A stretch of 64,000 bases of DNA from Cryobacterium flavum (lineage in GTDB: Bacteria > Actinomycetota > Actinomycetes > Actinomycetales > Microbacteriaceae), in assembly GCF_900103805.1 (NCBI RefSeq), contig NZ_FNIB01000008.1, positions 62,001 through 126,000 of the forward strand. The letters run 5' to 3'. The translations under genes and the position numbers were made by a program. Shown in pieces: positions 25,218 to 34,099 of this stretch; the first letter of the stretch is position 1; each line of letters opens with the position of its first letter. Below the pieces are notes generated by a model that worked only from the letters and a program-made list of their open reading frames with translations, searched no databases and was not told where the DNA came from.

Positions 25218-26749
25218 GATGTCATTCCTTTGCGTAGGTAGAGGGCTTGGCCGACCTGGTCAGGGCCGGGAATGGTAAGACCGTCGTAGTCGGCCAGGGT
25301 CCACGCGATGCGCAGCACCCGGTCGTAGCCGCGCATGGTGATTCCGCCACGTTCAAGCGCGCGGTCGAGGCCGGCGGTGGTGCTCGGGGCCAGGCGCACC
25401 GCCGCGCCGCGCAGCCAGGGGCCCGGAACTTGGGAGTTCAGACTCCAGGCGGTGCTGCGAAGCCGCTCGGCCGCGGCAGCCCGCGCGGTGACCACCCGCT
25501 CTCGGGCGATGACACTCGTCATCCGCAGGGTGCCCGCGGCGAGGCGCAGCTGGGCGGCGGTGATTCGTTTGACGTTGAGTTGAATGTCGATGCGGTCAAG
25601 CAACGGCCCGGAGATGCGGGCGAGGTAGCGGCGGCGGGCGTTCGGCGGGCAGGTGCAGCTCAGATCGCCAGCGCCATACTGCCCGCACGGGCACGGGTTG
25701 GCCGCCATGACCAGTTGAAACCGGGCGGGAAAGTGCGCGACGGCATTGGCCCGGTGAATGCTGATCCAGCCGGATTCCAGCGGCTGACGCAGGGCGTCAA
25801 GCACCGGTGAGGCGAATTCGGGAGCCTCGTCGAGGAACAGAACGCCGTGCGAGGCCTGCGACGCGGCCCCCGGCCGAATCTGCCCGTTGCCACCGCCCAC
25901 CATGGCGGCGGCTGTCGCGGTGTGATGTGGTGCTTCCCACGGCGGCCGAGTAATCAGGGTGTCGCCCAGTCCGAGGCCGCTGAGCGAGCGCAGCGAGCTG
26001 ACCTCGAGCGAGCTCGCCGGGTCGAGGTCAGGCAACAGCCCGGGCAGGCGGGCCGCAAGCATTGTCTTTCCGGCTCCGGGCGGGCCGAGCAGAAACACGT
26101 GATGACCGCCGGCGGCGGCAATCTGCAGGGCCAAAATGGCGTCGTCGTTGCCGATCACGTCGGCCAGGTCGGGCTCGGCAACCAGATCGGTCGGCACTGT
26201 TGCGGCCAGAATCGGCTCAACCGGTATCGGGGGCAGTTGGGCGCCGTGAAAGATCGCCGCATCGCGCAGCGACGTGACACCGATCACCCGAACGTCGGGC
26301 ACGAGTCGGGCCTCGGCCTCGTTGCCGATCGGCACCATCACAGTGGTGTGACCGAGGCGGGCGGCCGTCATCACCCCGGGAAGAATGCCCGGCGTCGGCC
26401 GCAGCCGACCATCGAGGGCGAGTTCGCCGAAATGCACGACCTTACCGACCGATTCGCCCGAAACGGTGCTGTCAGCCGCCAGGCAAGCCAACGCGATCGC
26501 GAGGTCGAAGCCGGCGCCGTGCTTGGGCAACGCGGCCGGCGACAGATTGATGGTGAGACGGTGAACGGTGAGGGGGCATCCGCTGTTGGCCGCCGCGGCG
26601 CGCACCCGCTGAGTCGCCTGCGCCAGGGCGGCATCGGGCAGACCGATCAAAATCATGCCCGGTAGTTGCGCGGAGATGTCGGCCTCGACCTCGACGAGTG
26701 CTCCGGTCAGGCCGAGCATCGCGACGGCGTGGGTGCGGGCGATTCCCAT
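25214..26749 (-). CDS. comM: YifB/ComM family Mg-chelatase-like AAA+ ATPase
   Basis: Hexameric helicase of the YifB/ComM family, which aids branch migration during natural transformation. The 511-residue protein has an N-terminal Lon-protease-like domain (LTGALVEVEADISAQLPG), the Walker A LLGPPGAGKTMLAARLPG, Walker B GVLFLDEAPEF, a Cys-rich insert (NPCPCGQYG, DLSCTCPPNARRRY) and the C-terminal Mg-chelatase domain ending GITMRGYDRVLRIAWTLADYD. One-base and four-base overlaps couple it to yraN and dprA. Confidence 0.96.
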   Translation of the reverse strand: MGIARTHAVAMLGLTGALVEVEADISAQLPGMILIGLPDAALAQATQRVRAAAANSGCPLTVHRLTINLSPAALPKHGAGFDLAIALACLAADSTVSGESVGKVVHFGELALDGRLRPTPGILPGVMTAARLGHTTVMVPIGNEAEARLVPDVRVIGVTSLRDAAIFHGAQLPPIPVEPILAATVPTDLVAEPDLADVIGNDDAILALQIAAAGGHHVFLLGPPGAGKTMLAARLPGLLPDLDPASSLEVSSLRSLSGLGLGDTLITRPPWEAPHHTATAAAMVGGGNGQIRPGAASQASHGVLFLDEAPEFASPVLDALRQPLESGWISIHRANAVAHFPARFQLVMAANPCPCGQYGAGDLSCTCPPNARRRYLARISGPLLDRIDIQLNVKRITAAQLRLAAGTLRMTSVIARERVVTARAAAAERLRSTAWSLNSQVPGPWLRGAAVRLAPSTTAGLDRALERGGITMRGYDRVLRIAWTLADYDGLTIPGPDQVGQALYLRKGMTS

Positions 26750-27105
26750 CAGAACACACCCTCGAGGTGTTCGATGACCGGTTCACGGCCCCTCGGCGCG
26801 ATCACAGCGATGACGTCGAGCCGAATCTGGCGCGGCCAGCGCTCGGCCGCCGCGCACCAGGCGGCTGCGAGTCGGCGCATCCGGGCCAGCTTTTTCACGG
26901 TGACCGCCTCAAACGGATGCCCGAAGCGCAGGCTACTGCGCGTCTTCACCTCGACGAAGACGACTGCCGCGCCGCGCTGTACGACGAGGTCGATCTCTCC
27001 CTCCGCACACCGCCAGTTGCGGGTGAGGATGGTGTAGCCGGCACCCTGAAGAAAAAGCGCGGCCTGCTCTTCGCCGAGTTTGCCGAGTTCGTCCTTGCGC
27101 GCCAC
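26749..27105 (-). CDS. YraN family (UPF0102) nuclease-like protein
   Basis: A 118-residue protein with the restriction-endonuclease-like fold of UPF0102: ELGKLGEEQAALFLQGAGY, RNWRCAEGEIDLVVQRG (Asp of the PD-(D/E)xK motif) and VVFVEVKTRSSLRFGHPFEAV (ExK). It is the first gene of the yraN-comM-dprA operon, whose order is conserved in Actinobacteria. The 100 bases upstream hold no recognisable gene. Confidence 0.94.
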   Translation of the reverse strand: MARKDELGKLGEEQAALFLQGAGYTILTRNWRCAEGEIDLVVQRGAAVVFVEVKTRSSLRFGHPFEAVTVKKLARMRRLAAAWCAAAERWPRQIRLDVIAVIAPRGREPVIEHLEGVF

Positions 27106-27206
27106 GAGTGCCTCCGAACACCAGAGTGCGCGCTCACGCGTGGCCGAGGGTGGGCCGCCGCCACATTCGTGGACAGTCGCGCGGCCCGGCCCCTGTGGAG
27201 GAGAGG

Positions 27207-28346
27207 CTATTCGTCGTGCATGACGAACAGGCGGCGCACGACGTCGCCGGCAACGAGCGCGTCGAGGCTCTCGTTGAGGTCAGTGAGCGGTCGGGTGTCG
27301 GTGTGCAGCAGTTCGACCGGCAGTTTGCCGTCCCGCCACAGCTGCAGGTAGGCCGGGACGTCGCGGCTGGGCACGGAGTCGCCCATGTACGAGCCGAGCA
27401 GCCGGCGGCCTAGCCCGGCGAACTGCAACGCCGGGGTGGTGATGGTCTGCTCGGGGTGCGGCAGGCCCACCGAGACGAGCGCGCCGCCCCGGGTGAGCAG
27501 GGCGAGGCTCGCCTCCATCACCCGGGCGCTGCCGACGGCCTCGATCGCGAGGTCGACGCCGTCGCCCGCGTATTCACGCACCAGTTCGGCGGCCTGGTGG
27601 GGCGAGCCGGCATGGTCGGCGCCGCAGCGAATGGCCAGCGCCTGCTTTTCGGGCAGCGGATCGATCGCGATGACGGTGGTGCCGTCGACCTGGGCGGCGG
27701 CCATGACAGCCATCAGGCCGACCGCGCCGAGTCCGAACACGATCACGGACTGGCCGGACGTGAGGGCGCCGGTATTGAGCACGGCGCCGATGCCGGTGAG
27801 GGCCGCGCAGCCGAACATGGCGGCGATGTCGAACGGAACATCCTGGTCGATCGGCACGACCGATTCGCGGACGACGACCGCGTACTGCGAGAACGCCGAG
27901 ACCCCCAGGTGGTGGTTGACGCGTTCGCCCTCGCCGCCGATCAGCACGGCCGGTCCGTGCAACAGGTCGCCGGATCCGTTGGCCTCGGCGCCGCGGTGGC
28001 ACAGCGCCGGGCGCCCAGCTAGGCAGGCCCGACAGTCACCGCAGCTCGGCACGAAGACCAGCACGACCCGGTCGCCGATGGCCAGATCGTCGACGCCGTC
28101 GCCGAGTGCCGTCACTGTGCCGGCGGCCTCGTGGCCGAGCGCCATCGGCAGCGGGCGTAGGCGCGACCCATCGATGACCGAAAGGTCGGAGTGGCACAGG
28201 CTGGCGCGTTCGATGCGCACAAGCACCTCGCCGGTCCGCGGCGTCGGCACCGGAATCCGTTCGAGCGTCAGCGGTCGGCTCTGTGCATAGGGGCGCGAGG
28301 TGCCGGCTTCGCGAAGAATCGTACTGAGCATCGTTGCTGGAGTCAT
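27207..28346 (-). CDS. zinc-dependent medium-chain alcohol dehydrogenase
   Basis: A 379-residue MDR-family dehydrogenase. Zinc ligands are visible: catalytic Cys in RASLCHSDLSV and His in ALGHEAAGTV, structural Cys in CGDCRACLAGRPALC. The NAD-binding Rossmann segment is VIVFGLGAVGLMAVMAA with IDPLPEKQALA. It resembles class III-like and mycothiol-dependent alcohol/formaldehyde dehydrogenases, but the exact substrate is open. It stands alone, divergent from the F420-type gene 39 bases away. Confidence 0.92.
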   Translation of the reverse strand: MTPATMLSTILREAGTSRPYAQSRPLTLERIPVPTPRTGEVLVRIERASLCHSDLSVIDGSRLRPLPMALGHEAAGTVTALGDGVDDLAIGDRVVLVFVPSCGDCRACLAGRPALCHRGAEANGSGDLLHGPAVLIGGEGERVNHHLGVSAFSQYAVVVRESVVPIDQDVPFDIAAMFGCAALTGIGAVLNTGALTSGQSVIVFGLGAVGLMAVMAAAQVDGTTVIAIDPLPEKQALAIRCGADHAGSPHQAAELVREYAGDGVDLAIEAVGSARVMEASLALLTRGGALVSVGLPHPEQTITTPALQFAGLGRRLLGSYMGDSVPSRDVPAYLQLWRDGKLPVELLHTDTRPLTDLNESLDALVAGDVVRRLFVMHDE

Positions 28347-28385
28347 TGTTCCAACCTAACGCCCGACGCGACGTACGCTGGGCTT

Positions 28386-28829
28386 ATGACTGTGGGCAAC
28401 CGGCTGACCGATCTGGGCATGCGCGCGATGAACGGCGTACACCGGATGCTGCTTTTCGTCTCCGGCGGACGCCTCGGCTGGACTATCGGTACCATGGCCG
28501 CCGTCGAGCTGCACACGATCGGCCGCACGAGCGGGCAGCGTCGGTCGACGATGCTGACAGCACCGGTGCACGAGGGCGGAAGGTATGTGCTCGTGGCGTC
28601 CAAGGGCGGCGACGACCGGCATCCGTTCTGGTACAGCAATCTCGTGGCCCAGCCCAATGTAGAGCTCACCATTCGCGGAGTGACGCGGCCGTTTCGGGCG
28701 CGCACCGCGACATCCACCGAGAAAGCCGAGCTGTGGCCGCGCATCGTCGCCGCCTACGCCGGTTATCGGAAGTACCAGACGAAAACCGACCGCGACATCC
28801 CCGTGGTCATCTGCGACCCCCGCCCCTAA
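28386..28829 (+). CDS. deazaflavin (F420)-dependent nitroreductase family protein
   Basis: A 147-residue protein of the DUF385/Ddn split-barrel family. Hallmarks are LHTIGRTSGQRRSTMLTAPV, YVLVASKGGDDRHPFWYSNLVAQPNVEL and a C-terminal AAYAGYRKYQTKTDRDIPVV. Members bind F420H2 (some bind heme or fatty acids) and reduce quinones or nitro compounds. The start ATG at 28386 is where homology begins. A strong hairpin directly follows the stop. Together with the LLM gene at 45124 it suggests that the host makes F420. Confidence 0.9.
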   Translation: MTVGNRLTDLGMRAMNGVHRMLLFVSGGRLGWTIGTMAAVELHTIGRTSGQRRSTMLTAPVHEGGRYVLVASKGGDDRHPFWYSNLVAQPNVELTIRGVTRPFRARTATSTEKAELWPRIVAAYAGYRKYQTKTDRDIPVVICDPRP

Positions 28830-28833
28830 AATA

Positions 28834-28857
28834 CGGACGGGGCCTGGGCCCCGTCCG
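28834..28857. terminator. GC-rich hairpin, bidirectional terminator (element copy C)
   Basis: An 11-pair perfect stem with a 2-base TG turn (arm CGGACGGGGCC) lies five bases after the stop at 28829 and 11 bases from the convergent gap stop. The core matches the second hairpin of the elements at 46023 and 49876, so it is one member of a repeated family placed at gene ends. Confidence 0.75.
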
Positions 28858-28867
28858 ACTCAGAGCA

Positions 28868-30340
28868 CTAGGCGACCGGCTCGAGCGCCTCGACCAGGAT
28901 GGGCGGGAAGATCGGCGCGTGCACGCCGGACATCTCCTCGAGCACCCGAATCACCTGGCAGCTGTAGCCGTATTCGTTGTCGTACCAGACGTAGAGCACG
29001 GCCTTCTGGTCGGTGACGATGGTGGCCAGGCCATCGACGATGCCAGCGCGACGCGAGCCGAGGAAGTCGCTCGAGACCACCTCGGGCGAGTCGATGAAGT
29101 CGATCTGGCGGTGCAGCGAGGAGTGCAAGGACATCGTGCGCAAGTAGGTGTTGAGCTCCTCCTTGTCGGTCGCGCTGGCCAGGTTCAGGTTGAGGATAGC
29201 CATCGACACGTCGGGCGTGGGAACGCGGATCGCGTTGCCGGTGAGCTTACCGGCCAGCTCCGGCAGGGCCTTGGCCACGGCCTTGGCGGCACCGGTCTCG
29301 GTGATCACCATGTTGAGCGCGGCTGAACGGCCCCGACGGTCACCGGAGTGGAAGTTGTCGATGAGGTTCTGGTCATTCGTGAACGAGTGCACGGTTTCGA
29401 CGTGGCCGTCGATGATTCCGTAGCGATCGTTGACGGCCTTCAGGACCGGGGTGATCGCGTTCGTGGTGCAGGACGCCGCGGTGATGATGCGGTCGGTCGG
29501 CAGAATGTCCCCGTGGTTGATGCCGTGCACGATGTTCTTGAGCGCGCCCTTGCCCGGCGCGGTGAGCAGCACCCGGGCAACGCCGGGGCATTTCAGGTGC
29601 TGGGAGAGGCCCTCCTCGTCGCGCCACTTGCCGGTGTTGTCGACGACGATGGCATCGTGGATGCCGTACTGCGTGTAGTCGACGCTGGCCGGGTCGCCGG
29701 AGTAGATCACCTGGATGAGTGTGCCATTGGCGAGGATGGTGTTGTTCTCCTCGTCGATGGTGATCGTGCCCTCGAACGGGCCGTGCACCGAGTCGCGGCG
29801 CAGCAGGCTGGCCCGCTTGACCAGGTCGTTGGCCGAACCGCGGCGCACGACGATCGCGCGCAGGCGCAGGCCCTGCCCGCCGCCGGCGTGTTCGATCAGG
29901 ATGCGCGCGAGCAGGCGCCCGATACGGCCGAAACCGTAGAGCACAACGTCGGTGCTGGTGCGACCGTCGAGTCCGTGCTGGCCGACGACGTCGGCGAGTT
30001 CAGCGCGGAGGTATTCTTCCAGGGTGACGCGGCCGTTTTGCTCGCGAAAACCGAGCGCGAGGCGCGCGAGGTCGATCGACGCAGCCCCCAGATTGAGGCC
30101 ATCGATGGCCTGCAAAATGGGGAGGGTCTCTTCGAGCGGAAGCTCGACATCCGCTATGTGACGGGCGAAGCGGTGTGCTTTGAGCAGGCCGACGACCGAT
30201 TTGTTGACCAGACCGCGTCCGTAGACGCTCGTCACCACGGTGTTGTCCCGGTAGAGGCGCCCGATCAGAGGAATCATCGCCTCGGCGAGAGCCTCGCGGT
30301 TGCTCCACAGAGCACGAGCACGATCAGCGTCCTGGATCAC
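28868..30340 (-). CDS. gap: glyceraldehyde-3-phosphate dehydrogenase, long form
   Basis: A 490-residue GAPDH with about 125 extra N-terminal helical residues ahead of the Rossmann domain (VVLYGFGRIGRLLARILIEH). The catalytic Cys is in ITAASCTTNAITPVLKAV, the His in VHSFTNDQNLID, and AALNMVITETGAAKAVAKALPEL and WYDNEYGYSCQVIRVL complete the fold. Long forms of this kind (C. glutamicum GapB/GapX) favour NADP and gluconeogenesis, so a gluconeogenic role is likely here. GTG start. Separate from the classical gap-pgk-tpi operon. Confidence 0.93.
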   Translation of the reverse strand: MIQDADRARALWSNREALAEAMIPLIGRLYRDNTVVTSVYGRGLVNKSVVGLLKAHRFARHIADVELPLEETLPILQAIDGLNLGAASIDLARLALGFREQNGRVTLEEYLRAELADVVGQHGLDGRTSTDVVLYGFGRIGRLLARILIEHAGGGQGLRLRAIVVRRGSANDLVKRASLLRRDSVHGPFEGTITIDEENNTILANGTLIQVIYSGDPASVDYTQYGIHDAIVVDNTGKWRDEEGLSQHLKCPGVARVLLTAPGKGALKNIVHGINHGDILPTDRIITAASCTTNAITPVLKAVNDRYGIIDGHVETVHSFTNDQNLIDNFHSGDRRGRSAALNMVITETGAAKAVAKALPELAGKLTGNAIRVPTPDVSMAILNLNLASATDKEELNTYLRTMSLHSSLHRQIDFIDSPEVVSSDFLGSRRAGIVDGLATIVTDQKAVLYVWYDNEYGYSCQVIRVLEEMSGVHAPIFPPILVEALEPVA

Positions 30341-30402
30341 AGGGTTGCCTTCCTAAACCTTCGTCGGTCCTGTCCGGCCACCCGAGGCCCCGGAGTCATT
30401 CC

Positions 30403-30726
30403 TCACTCGTCGAGCGCAAGTTCCTTGGGAAGTTCGAAGTCTTTCGACGCGAGCTCTTCCACGTTGACGTCCTTGAAGGTCAGCACGCGCACCGATTTCA
30501 CGAATCGATCGGAGCGGTAGACGTCCCAGACCCAGACGTCCTTCATGGTCAGTTCGAAGTAGAAATCGTGTTCCGTGTCACGGCGCACCAGTTCGACCTC
30601 GTTCGCGAGGTAGAAGCGTCGTTCGGTTTCGACGACGTACTGGAACTGACCAACGACGTCTCGATATTCCCGGTACAGGGCCAACTCGACCTCGCGGTCG
30701 TAGTCCTCGAATTCGTCTTCTTCCAT
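30403..30726 (-). CDS. DUF2469 family protein
   Basis: A 107-residue acidic protein (MEEDEFEDYDREVELALYRE; later VWVWDVYRSDRFVKSVRVLTF). It belongs to DUF2469, a small family nearly confined to Actinobacteria and found next to rnhB, as here (12 bases after the rnhB stop). Function unknown. Its place in the lepB-rnhB group suggests co-transcription with them. Confidence 0.93.
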   Translation of the reverse strand: MEEDEFEDYDREVELALYREYRDVVGQFQYVVETERRFYLANEVELVRRDTEHDFYFELTMKDVWVWDVYRSDRFVKSVRVLTFKDVNVEELASKDFELPKELALDE

Positions 30727-30738
30727 GGTGATCTCATC

Positions 30739-31383
30739 TTACGCTGAGATTTTGAGCCACGATTTTCGGTGTAGAGGGCTCGGCCCGAGCAGGTCGATCG
30801 CGCTCATGTGCGCTGAGCTGCCGTAGCCCTTGTTCGACGCCCAGCCGTAGCCGGGAGCGCCATCGTGTGCGGCGATCATCAGGCGGTCGCGGTGCACCTT
30901 CGCAATAACGGATGCCGCCGCCACCGACCCGCAATCCCGGTCGGCTTTGATGCGGGTCACGACGCTCAACGGGGTGGCCAGGGCCTTGTTCAGCCAGTCG
31001 TCGCTGCCATCGAGCAGCACGATGCTGCCGGCCACATCGACACCCTGCAGGTATAGATCGGACAGGGCACGCTTACCGGCCAGCCCGAGGCAGGCGATGA
31101 TGCCGAGTTCATCGATCTCGGCGGCCGAGGCGAGCCCGACGGCCGAGTGCGTCGCCCACTGCGAGGCGAGGGGGGCGAGAAGTTCCCGGCGCGGTTCGCT
31201 GAGCATCTTGGAATCGCGTAGTCCCACCGGCATGGCCAGAACGGATGCGTTCACCGCGGCAAATCCTACGGCCACTGGCCCGGCGAGAGCGCCGCGGCCC
31301 ACCTCGTCACAGCCGATCACGAAGCTGGCGCCGGTGCGCAGCAGGTCGAACTCCACCTCGAGGGTGGGGTCGGACACGGCCAC
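30739..31383 (-). CDS. rnhB: ribonuclease HII
   Basis: Removes ribonucleotides from DNA and RNA in hybrids. The 214-residue enzyme has FVIGCDEVGRGALAGPV (catalytic Asp and Glu), LRDSKMLSEPRR, LLDGSDDWL and VTRIKADRDCGSVAAASVIAKVHRD, followed by YGWASNKGYGSSAHM. The GTG start overlaps the lepB stop by one base. Confidence 0.97.
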   Translation of the reverse strand: MAVSDPTLEVEFDLLRTGASFVIGCDEVGRGALAGPVAVGFAAVNASVLAMPVGLRDSKMLSEPRRELLAPLASQWATHSAVGLASAAEIDELGIIACLGLAGKRALSDLYLQGVDVAGSIVLLDGSDDWLNKALATPLSVVTRIKADRDCGSVAAASVIAKVHRDRLMIAAHDGAPGYGWASNKGYGSSAHMSAIDLLGPSPLHRKSWLKISA

Positions 31384-32165
31384 TACTCGGAGCCTTTGCC
31401 GGCTTGTTCCACCTCGCGGAACACATCGGGGTAGTCATCCAGCCAGGCCCAGCGGGCCAGCGGCCAGCTCACGACGAGGGCACGACCGACCACGTTTTCG
31501 ATGGGGACGTAGCCCTTGCCGGCGGTGTCACCGTTGTAGCGGGAGTCCTTGGAGTTGTAGCGGTTGTCACCCATCATCCAGAGCGAGTCCGCCGGGATGG
31601 TGACGTCGAAGTCGTCCTTGGACACCGTGGTCTCGCCGGCCGGCAGCAGCACGTAGGCCGACTCGTCGAGGGGAACATCGTTGACGCTCATCTGGCCGAG
31701 GGCGTTACAGCACACGACGTGGTCGCCGGGCAGCCCGATGACGCGTTTGATGAGGTGATCATTGCTGTCGGGAGCTGAGAGTCCAACGACCGAGAGCAGC
31801 CAGTCGGCGCCGGCCACGATCGGGTTTTGCACCACGTCCGCCTGGGGCAGCAACCATCCGCCCGGATCCTTGAACACGATGACGTCGCCGCGAGTGATCG
31901 GAATCAGCTCCGGTTCGAGCTGGTTCACGATGATGCGGTCGTTGATCTGCAAGGTGTTCTCCATCGACCCGGAGGGGATATAGAACGACCGGATCAGGAA
32001 GGTCTTGATCAGGAAGGAGATGAGCAGTGCGACCACGAAAATGATCAGGAGGTCGCGGATGAACAGTAAGACGCTGCGATTCTTGCTGGACGCCTTCTTA
32101 CTGCGAGACTTCTTCGACCCTGTCACCCGATGATCGGACCTGGAGGCGAGCACTTCATCTGTCAT
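31383..32165 (-). CDS. lepB: signal peptidase I
   Basis: Membrane protease that removes signal peptides. The 260-residue protein has a Lys/Ser-rich cytoplasmic N-terminus, one membrane span (about 32-56), then box B FYIPSGSMENTL with catalytic Ser67, box D DHLIKRVIGLPGD with the general-base Lys, and box E SLWMMGDNRYNSKDSR. A second C-terminal span is not seen; the tail is soluble. It lies between the rplS terminator and rnhB. Confidence 0.97.
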   Translation of the reverse strand: MTDEVLASRSDHRVTGSKKSRSKKASSKNRSVLLFIRDLLIIFVVALLISFLIKTFLIRSFYIPSGSMENTLQINDRIIVNQLEPELIPITRGDVIVFKDPGGWLLPQADVVQNPIVAGADWLLSVVGLSAPDSNDHLIKRVIGLPGDHVVCCNALGQMSVNDVPLDESAYVLLPAGETTVSKDDFDVTIPADSLWMMGDNRYNSKDSRYNGDTAGKGYVPIENVVGRALVVSWPLARWAWLDDYPDVFREVEQAGKGSE

Positions 32166-32173
32166 TTAACCGC

Positions 32174-32210
32174 CTGAGCTCCCCATCAGTTTAGGTGATG
32201 GGGAGCTCAG
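32174..32210 (-). terminator. hairpin after rplS
   Basis: A perfect 15-pair stem (arm CTGAGCTCCCCATCA) with a 7-base loop, 35 bases after the rplS stop and 8 before the lepB start. The following minus strand lacks a long T tract, so it may attenuate rather than stop read-through into lepB. Confidence 0.7.
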
Positions 32211-32245
32211 TGAAGAATCCGGTTGGATCTCAGTAGGCGCGAGAG

Positions 32246-32587
32246 TTAGCGCTTTTCCTTGATCTTGGCCTTCTTGCCACGCAGGTCGCGCAGGTAGTAC
32301 AGCTTCGCGCGACGAACATCGCCGCGGGTCACGATCTCGATGTGGTCGATGACCGGGGAGTGCACCGGGAAGGTACGCTCGACGCCGATCTGAAAGCTGA
32401 CCTTGCGAACGCAGAACGTTTCGCGCACGCCTTCGCCGGAGCGGCCGATGACGACTCCCTGGAAGACCTGGATACGAGAGCGGGTTCCCTCAATGATGTT
32501 GACGTGAACCTTGACGGTGTCGCCAGCACGGAAGTCAGGAAGATCTGTCTTCAGCGATGGGGCGTCTACCGCGTCGAGAATATGCAT
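32246..32587 (-). CDS. rplS: 50S ribosomal protein L19
   Basis: Large-subunit protein at the 30S-50S interface. The 113 residues are typical: [58 protein letters not shown] and [21 protein letters not shown]. It has its own promoter and a folded leader upstream rather than relying on trmD transcription, and a terminator downstream. Confidence 0.98.
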   Translation of the reverse strand: MHILDAVDAPSLKTDLPDFRAGDTVKVHVNIIEGTRSRIQVFQGVVIGRSGEGVRETFCVRKVSFQIGVERTFPVHSPVIDHIEIVTRGDVRRAKLYYLRDLRGKKAKIKEKR

Positions 32588-32608
32588 GTTGTTTCGCTCT
32601 CTGTACCC

Positions 32609-32691
32609 GCCACAGGTCGACTACGCTAGGTGCTTCATTCGAAGCAATCAGTATGAGGATGTGCGCCGCACAAAGCAGGCTCCCCTGTGGC
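32609..32691 (-). ncRNA. candidate structured leader of rplS mRNA
   Basis: In the rplS 5' untranslated region an 8-base closing stem (GCCACAGG/CCTGTGGC, 32684-32691 with 32609-32616) encloses two hairpins: GTGCG/CGCAC (32667-32671 with 32661-32665) and TGCTTC/GAAGCA with a four-base loop (32641-32646 with 32631-32636). This is a three-way junction 21 bases before the ATG. L19 leaders regulated by L19 are known in Firmicutes; homology of this one to them is not established. Confidence 0.5.
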
Positions 32692-32717
32692 AGAGTCCTG
32701 CAGCGGCACAATCGCCT

Positions 32718-32747
32718 ATTCTGCCATGAACTGGCGCGCACTGCAAA
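32718..32747 (-). promoter_or_regulatory. candidate rplS promoter
   Basis: On the minus strand TTTGCA (32742-32747) and CAGAAT (32718-32723) are 18 bases apart. Initiation would fall near 32710, about 20 bases before the first helix of the proposed leader, giving an untranslated region of about 120 bases. Confidence 0.45.
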
Positions 32748-32761
32748 GCGGGGCGGGCAGG

Positions 32762-33328
32762 TTAGGGCCGGTCGCGCTTTTCTTCGATAATGATGGTCTC
32801 GGGGGTGCCGGGTCGTCCGAAGGGTGCGCCGCGGCCGGGCAGTGGATGCTGCGGCCCGGCCGGTGAAGGCCGGCCCGGCGCAGACTGCCCGCGCGCCTGC
32901 TGTTCCACCAGGTCGACCATGGCGCGCATGCGACGCCGGGCAGCGGCGAACAGCTCCCAGACGGCGAACCAGAACACGGCCAGCCCGCCGATGATGACGA
33001 GCACACTGAGCCAGCCGGCGGCATCCGTTGAAAAGGGAATTGCGATGATGAGCAGGTGCCAGAGTGCAAGCACGCCGACATCGGCGTCGGAGACCGCCCG
33101 GGTTTCGCGGACCTCTTTGCGCGCGTAGATGACGAGTGCCACCAGCAGTAGCCCGAGGCCGATCAGAACGGCTCCGAAGAAGATGCCCAGGACCGCCCAG
33201 GCACCGGAGCCAAATATGGCGGAACCGACGAGAAGCCAGAGCGGCAGGGCTCCGGCGGCAATAAATTGCCAGTGGTAGAAGGCACGGCGGATGATCACGA
33301 CCCCAAGTTTATCGACGGGGACTGACAC
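32762..33328 (-). CDS. integral membrane protein, unknown
   Basis: A 188-residue protein with about four membrane spans in two pairs (about 12-40 and 46-68, then 85-103 and 108-128) and a cytoplasmic tail rich in Arg, Pro and Gly with an acidic/basic end (IIIEEKRDRP). No family signature was recognised. GTG start at 33328. It lies 36 bases after trmD and before the rplS promoter, so it is probably co-transcribed with trmD. Function unknown. Confidence 0.75.
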   Translation of the reverse strand: MSVPVDKLGVVIIRRAFYHWQFIAAGALPLWLLVGSAIFGSGAWAVLGIFFGAVLIGLGLLLVALVIYARKEVRETRAVSDADVGVLALWHLLIIAIPFSTDAAGWLSVLVIIGGLAVFWFAVWELFAAARRRMRAMVDLVEQQARGQSAPGRPSPAGPQHPLPGRGAPFGRPGTPETIIIEEKRDRP

Positions 33329-33364
33329 TAACCTTGGCGTTCGCTGGAGGCAGAAGGTTGTGCT

Positions 33365-34090
33365 CTAGATTGTGCGCGGCAATAGATCGGGGCGCACCCG
33401 TTCGGTGCGTTCGATCTGCTGCTGGCGCCGCCAGGTGCTGATGGCGCCGTGGTTGCCGCTGAGCAACACCGGCGGCACTTCGAGGCCGCGCCAGCTGGCC
33501 GGTTTGGTGTAACTCGGGTATTCGAGCAGGCCGTCTTCGTGGGATTCCTCGACGAGGCTCGCGGGATTGCCGACGACACCGGGAATGAGCCTGCCGATCG
33601 CTTCGATCATGGCCATGACGGCGACCTCTCCCCCGTTGAGCACGTAGTCGCCGAGGCTGACCAGGCGCACCCGGCCGCGCTGTGAGTAGTGGTCGACCAC
33701 ACGCTGGTCGATGCCCTCGTAGCGGCCGCAGCCGAAGACGAGGTGCTGCTCGAGGGACAGCTCGCGGGCCATCGCCTGGGTGAACTGGTCGCCCGCCGGT
33801 GAGGGAAAGATGAGGATGGGGCCGCCCTCGGCCTGTGCAGCGGGCGCAGCAGCGGGCGCATCGGAACCGAGAATGGCGTCCAGGGCCGCGCCCCACGGCT
33901 CCGCCTTCATGACCATTCCGGCACCGCCGCCGTAGGGGGTGTCATCGACCGAGTGGTGCCGGTCAATGGTGGAGTCGCGCAGATTGTGCACGCCCAGATC
34001 AATCAGTCCGCTCTGCCGGGCCTTGCCGAGCAGAGACAGATCGAGCACATCGAAGAATTCGGGAAAAATGGTGACAATATCGATGCGCAT
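33365..34090 (-). CDS. trmD: tRNA (guanine37-N1)-methyltransferase
   Basis: SAM-dependent enzyme that makes m1G37, preventing frameshifting. It starts [20 protein letters not shown] at ATG 34090; a TTG six bases earlier is possible but less likely. Knotted-fold motifs are [52 protein letters not shown] and the C-terminal [21 protein letters not shown]. An Ala-rich insert (residues about 75-87) precedes the active-site loop. It begins nine bases after the cbiX stop, an unusual partner for trmD. Confidence 0.97.
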   Translation of the reverse strand: MRIDIVTIFPEFFDVLDLSLLGKARQSGLIDLGVHNLRDSTIDRHHSVDDTPYGGGAGMVMKAEPWGAALDAILGSDAPAAAPAAQAEGGPILIFPSPAGDQFTQAMARELSLEQHLVFGCGRYEGIDQRVVDHYSQRGRVRLVSLGDYVLNGGEVAVMAMIEAIGRLIPGVVGNPASLVEESHEDGLLEYPSYTKPASWRGLEVPPVLLSGNHGAISTWRRQQQIERTERVRPDLLPRTI

Positions 34091-34099
34091 GGTCAAATT

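Noticed and set aside
34091..34096. TTG start for trmD two codons upstream
   Set aside because: The family N-terminus [11 protein letters not shown] begins at the ATG at 34090; the TTG adds only two residues.
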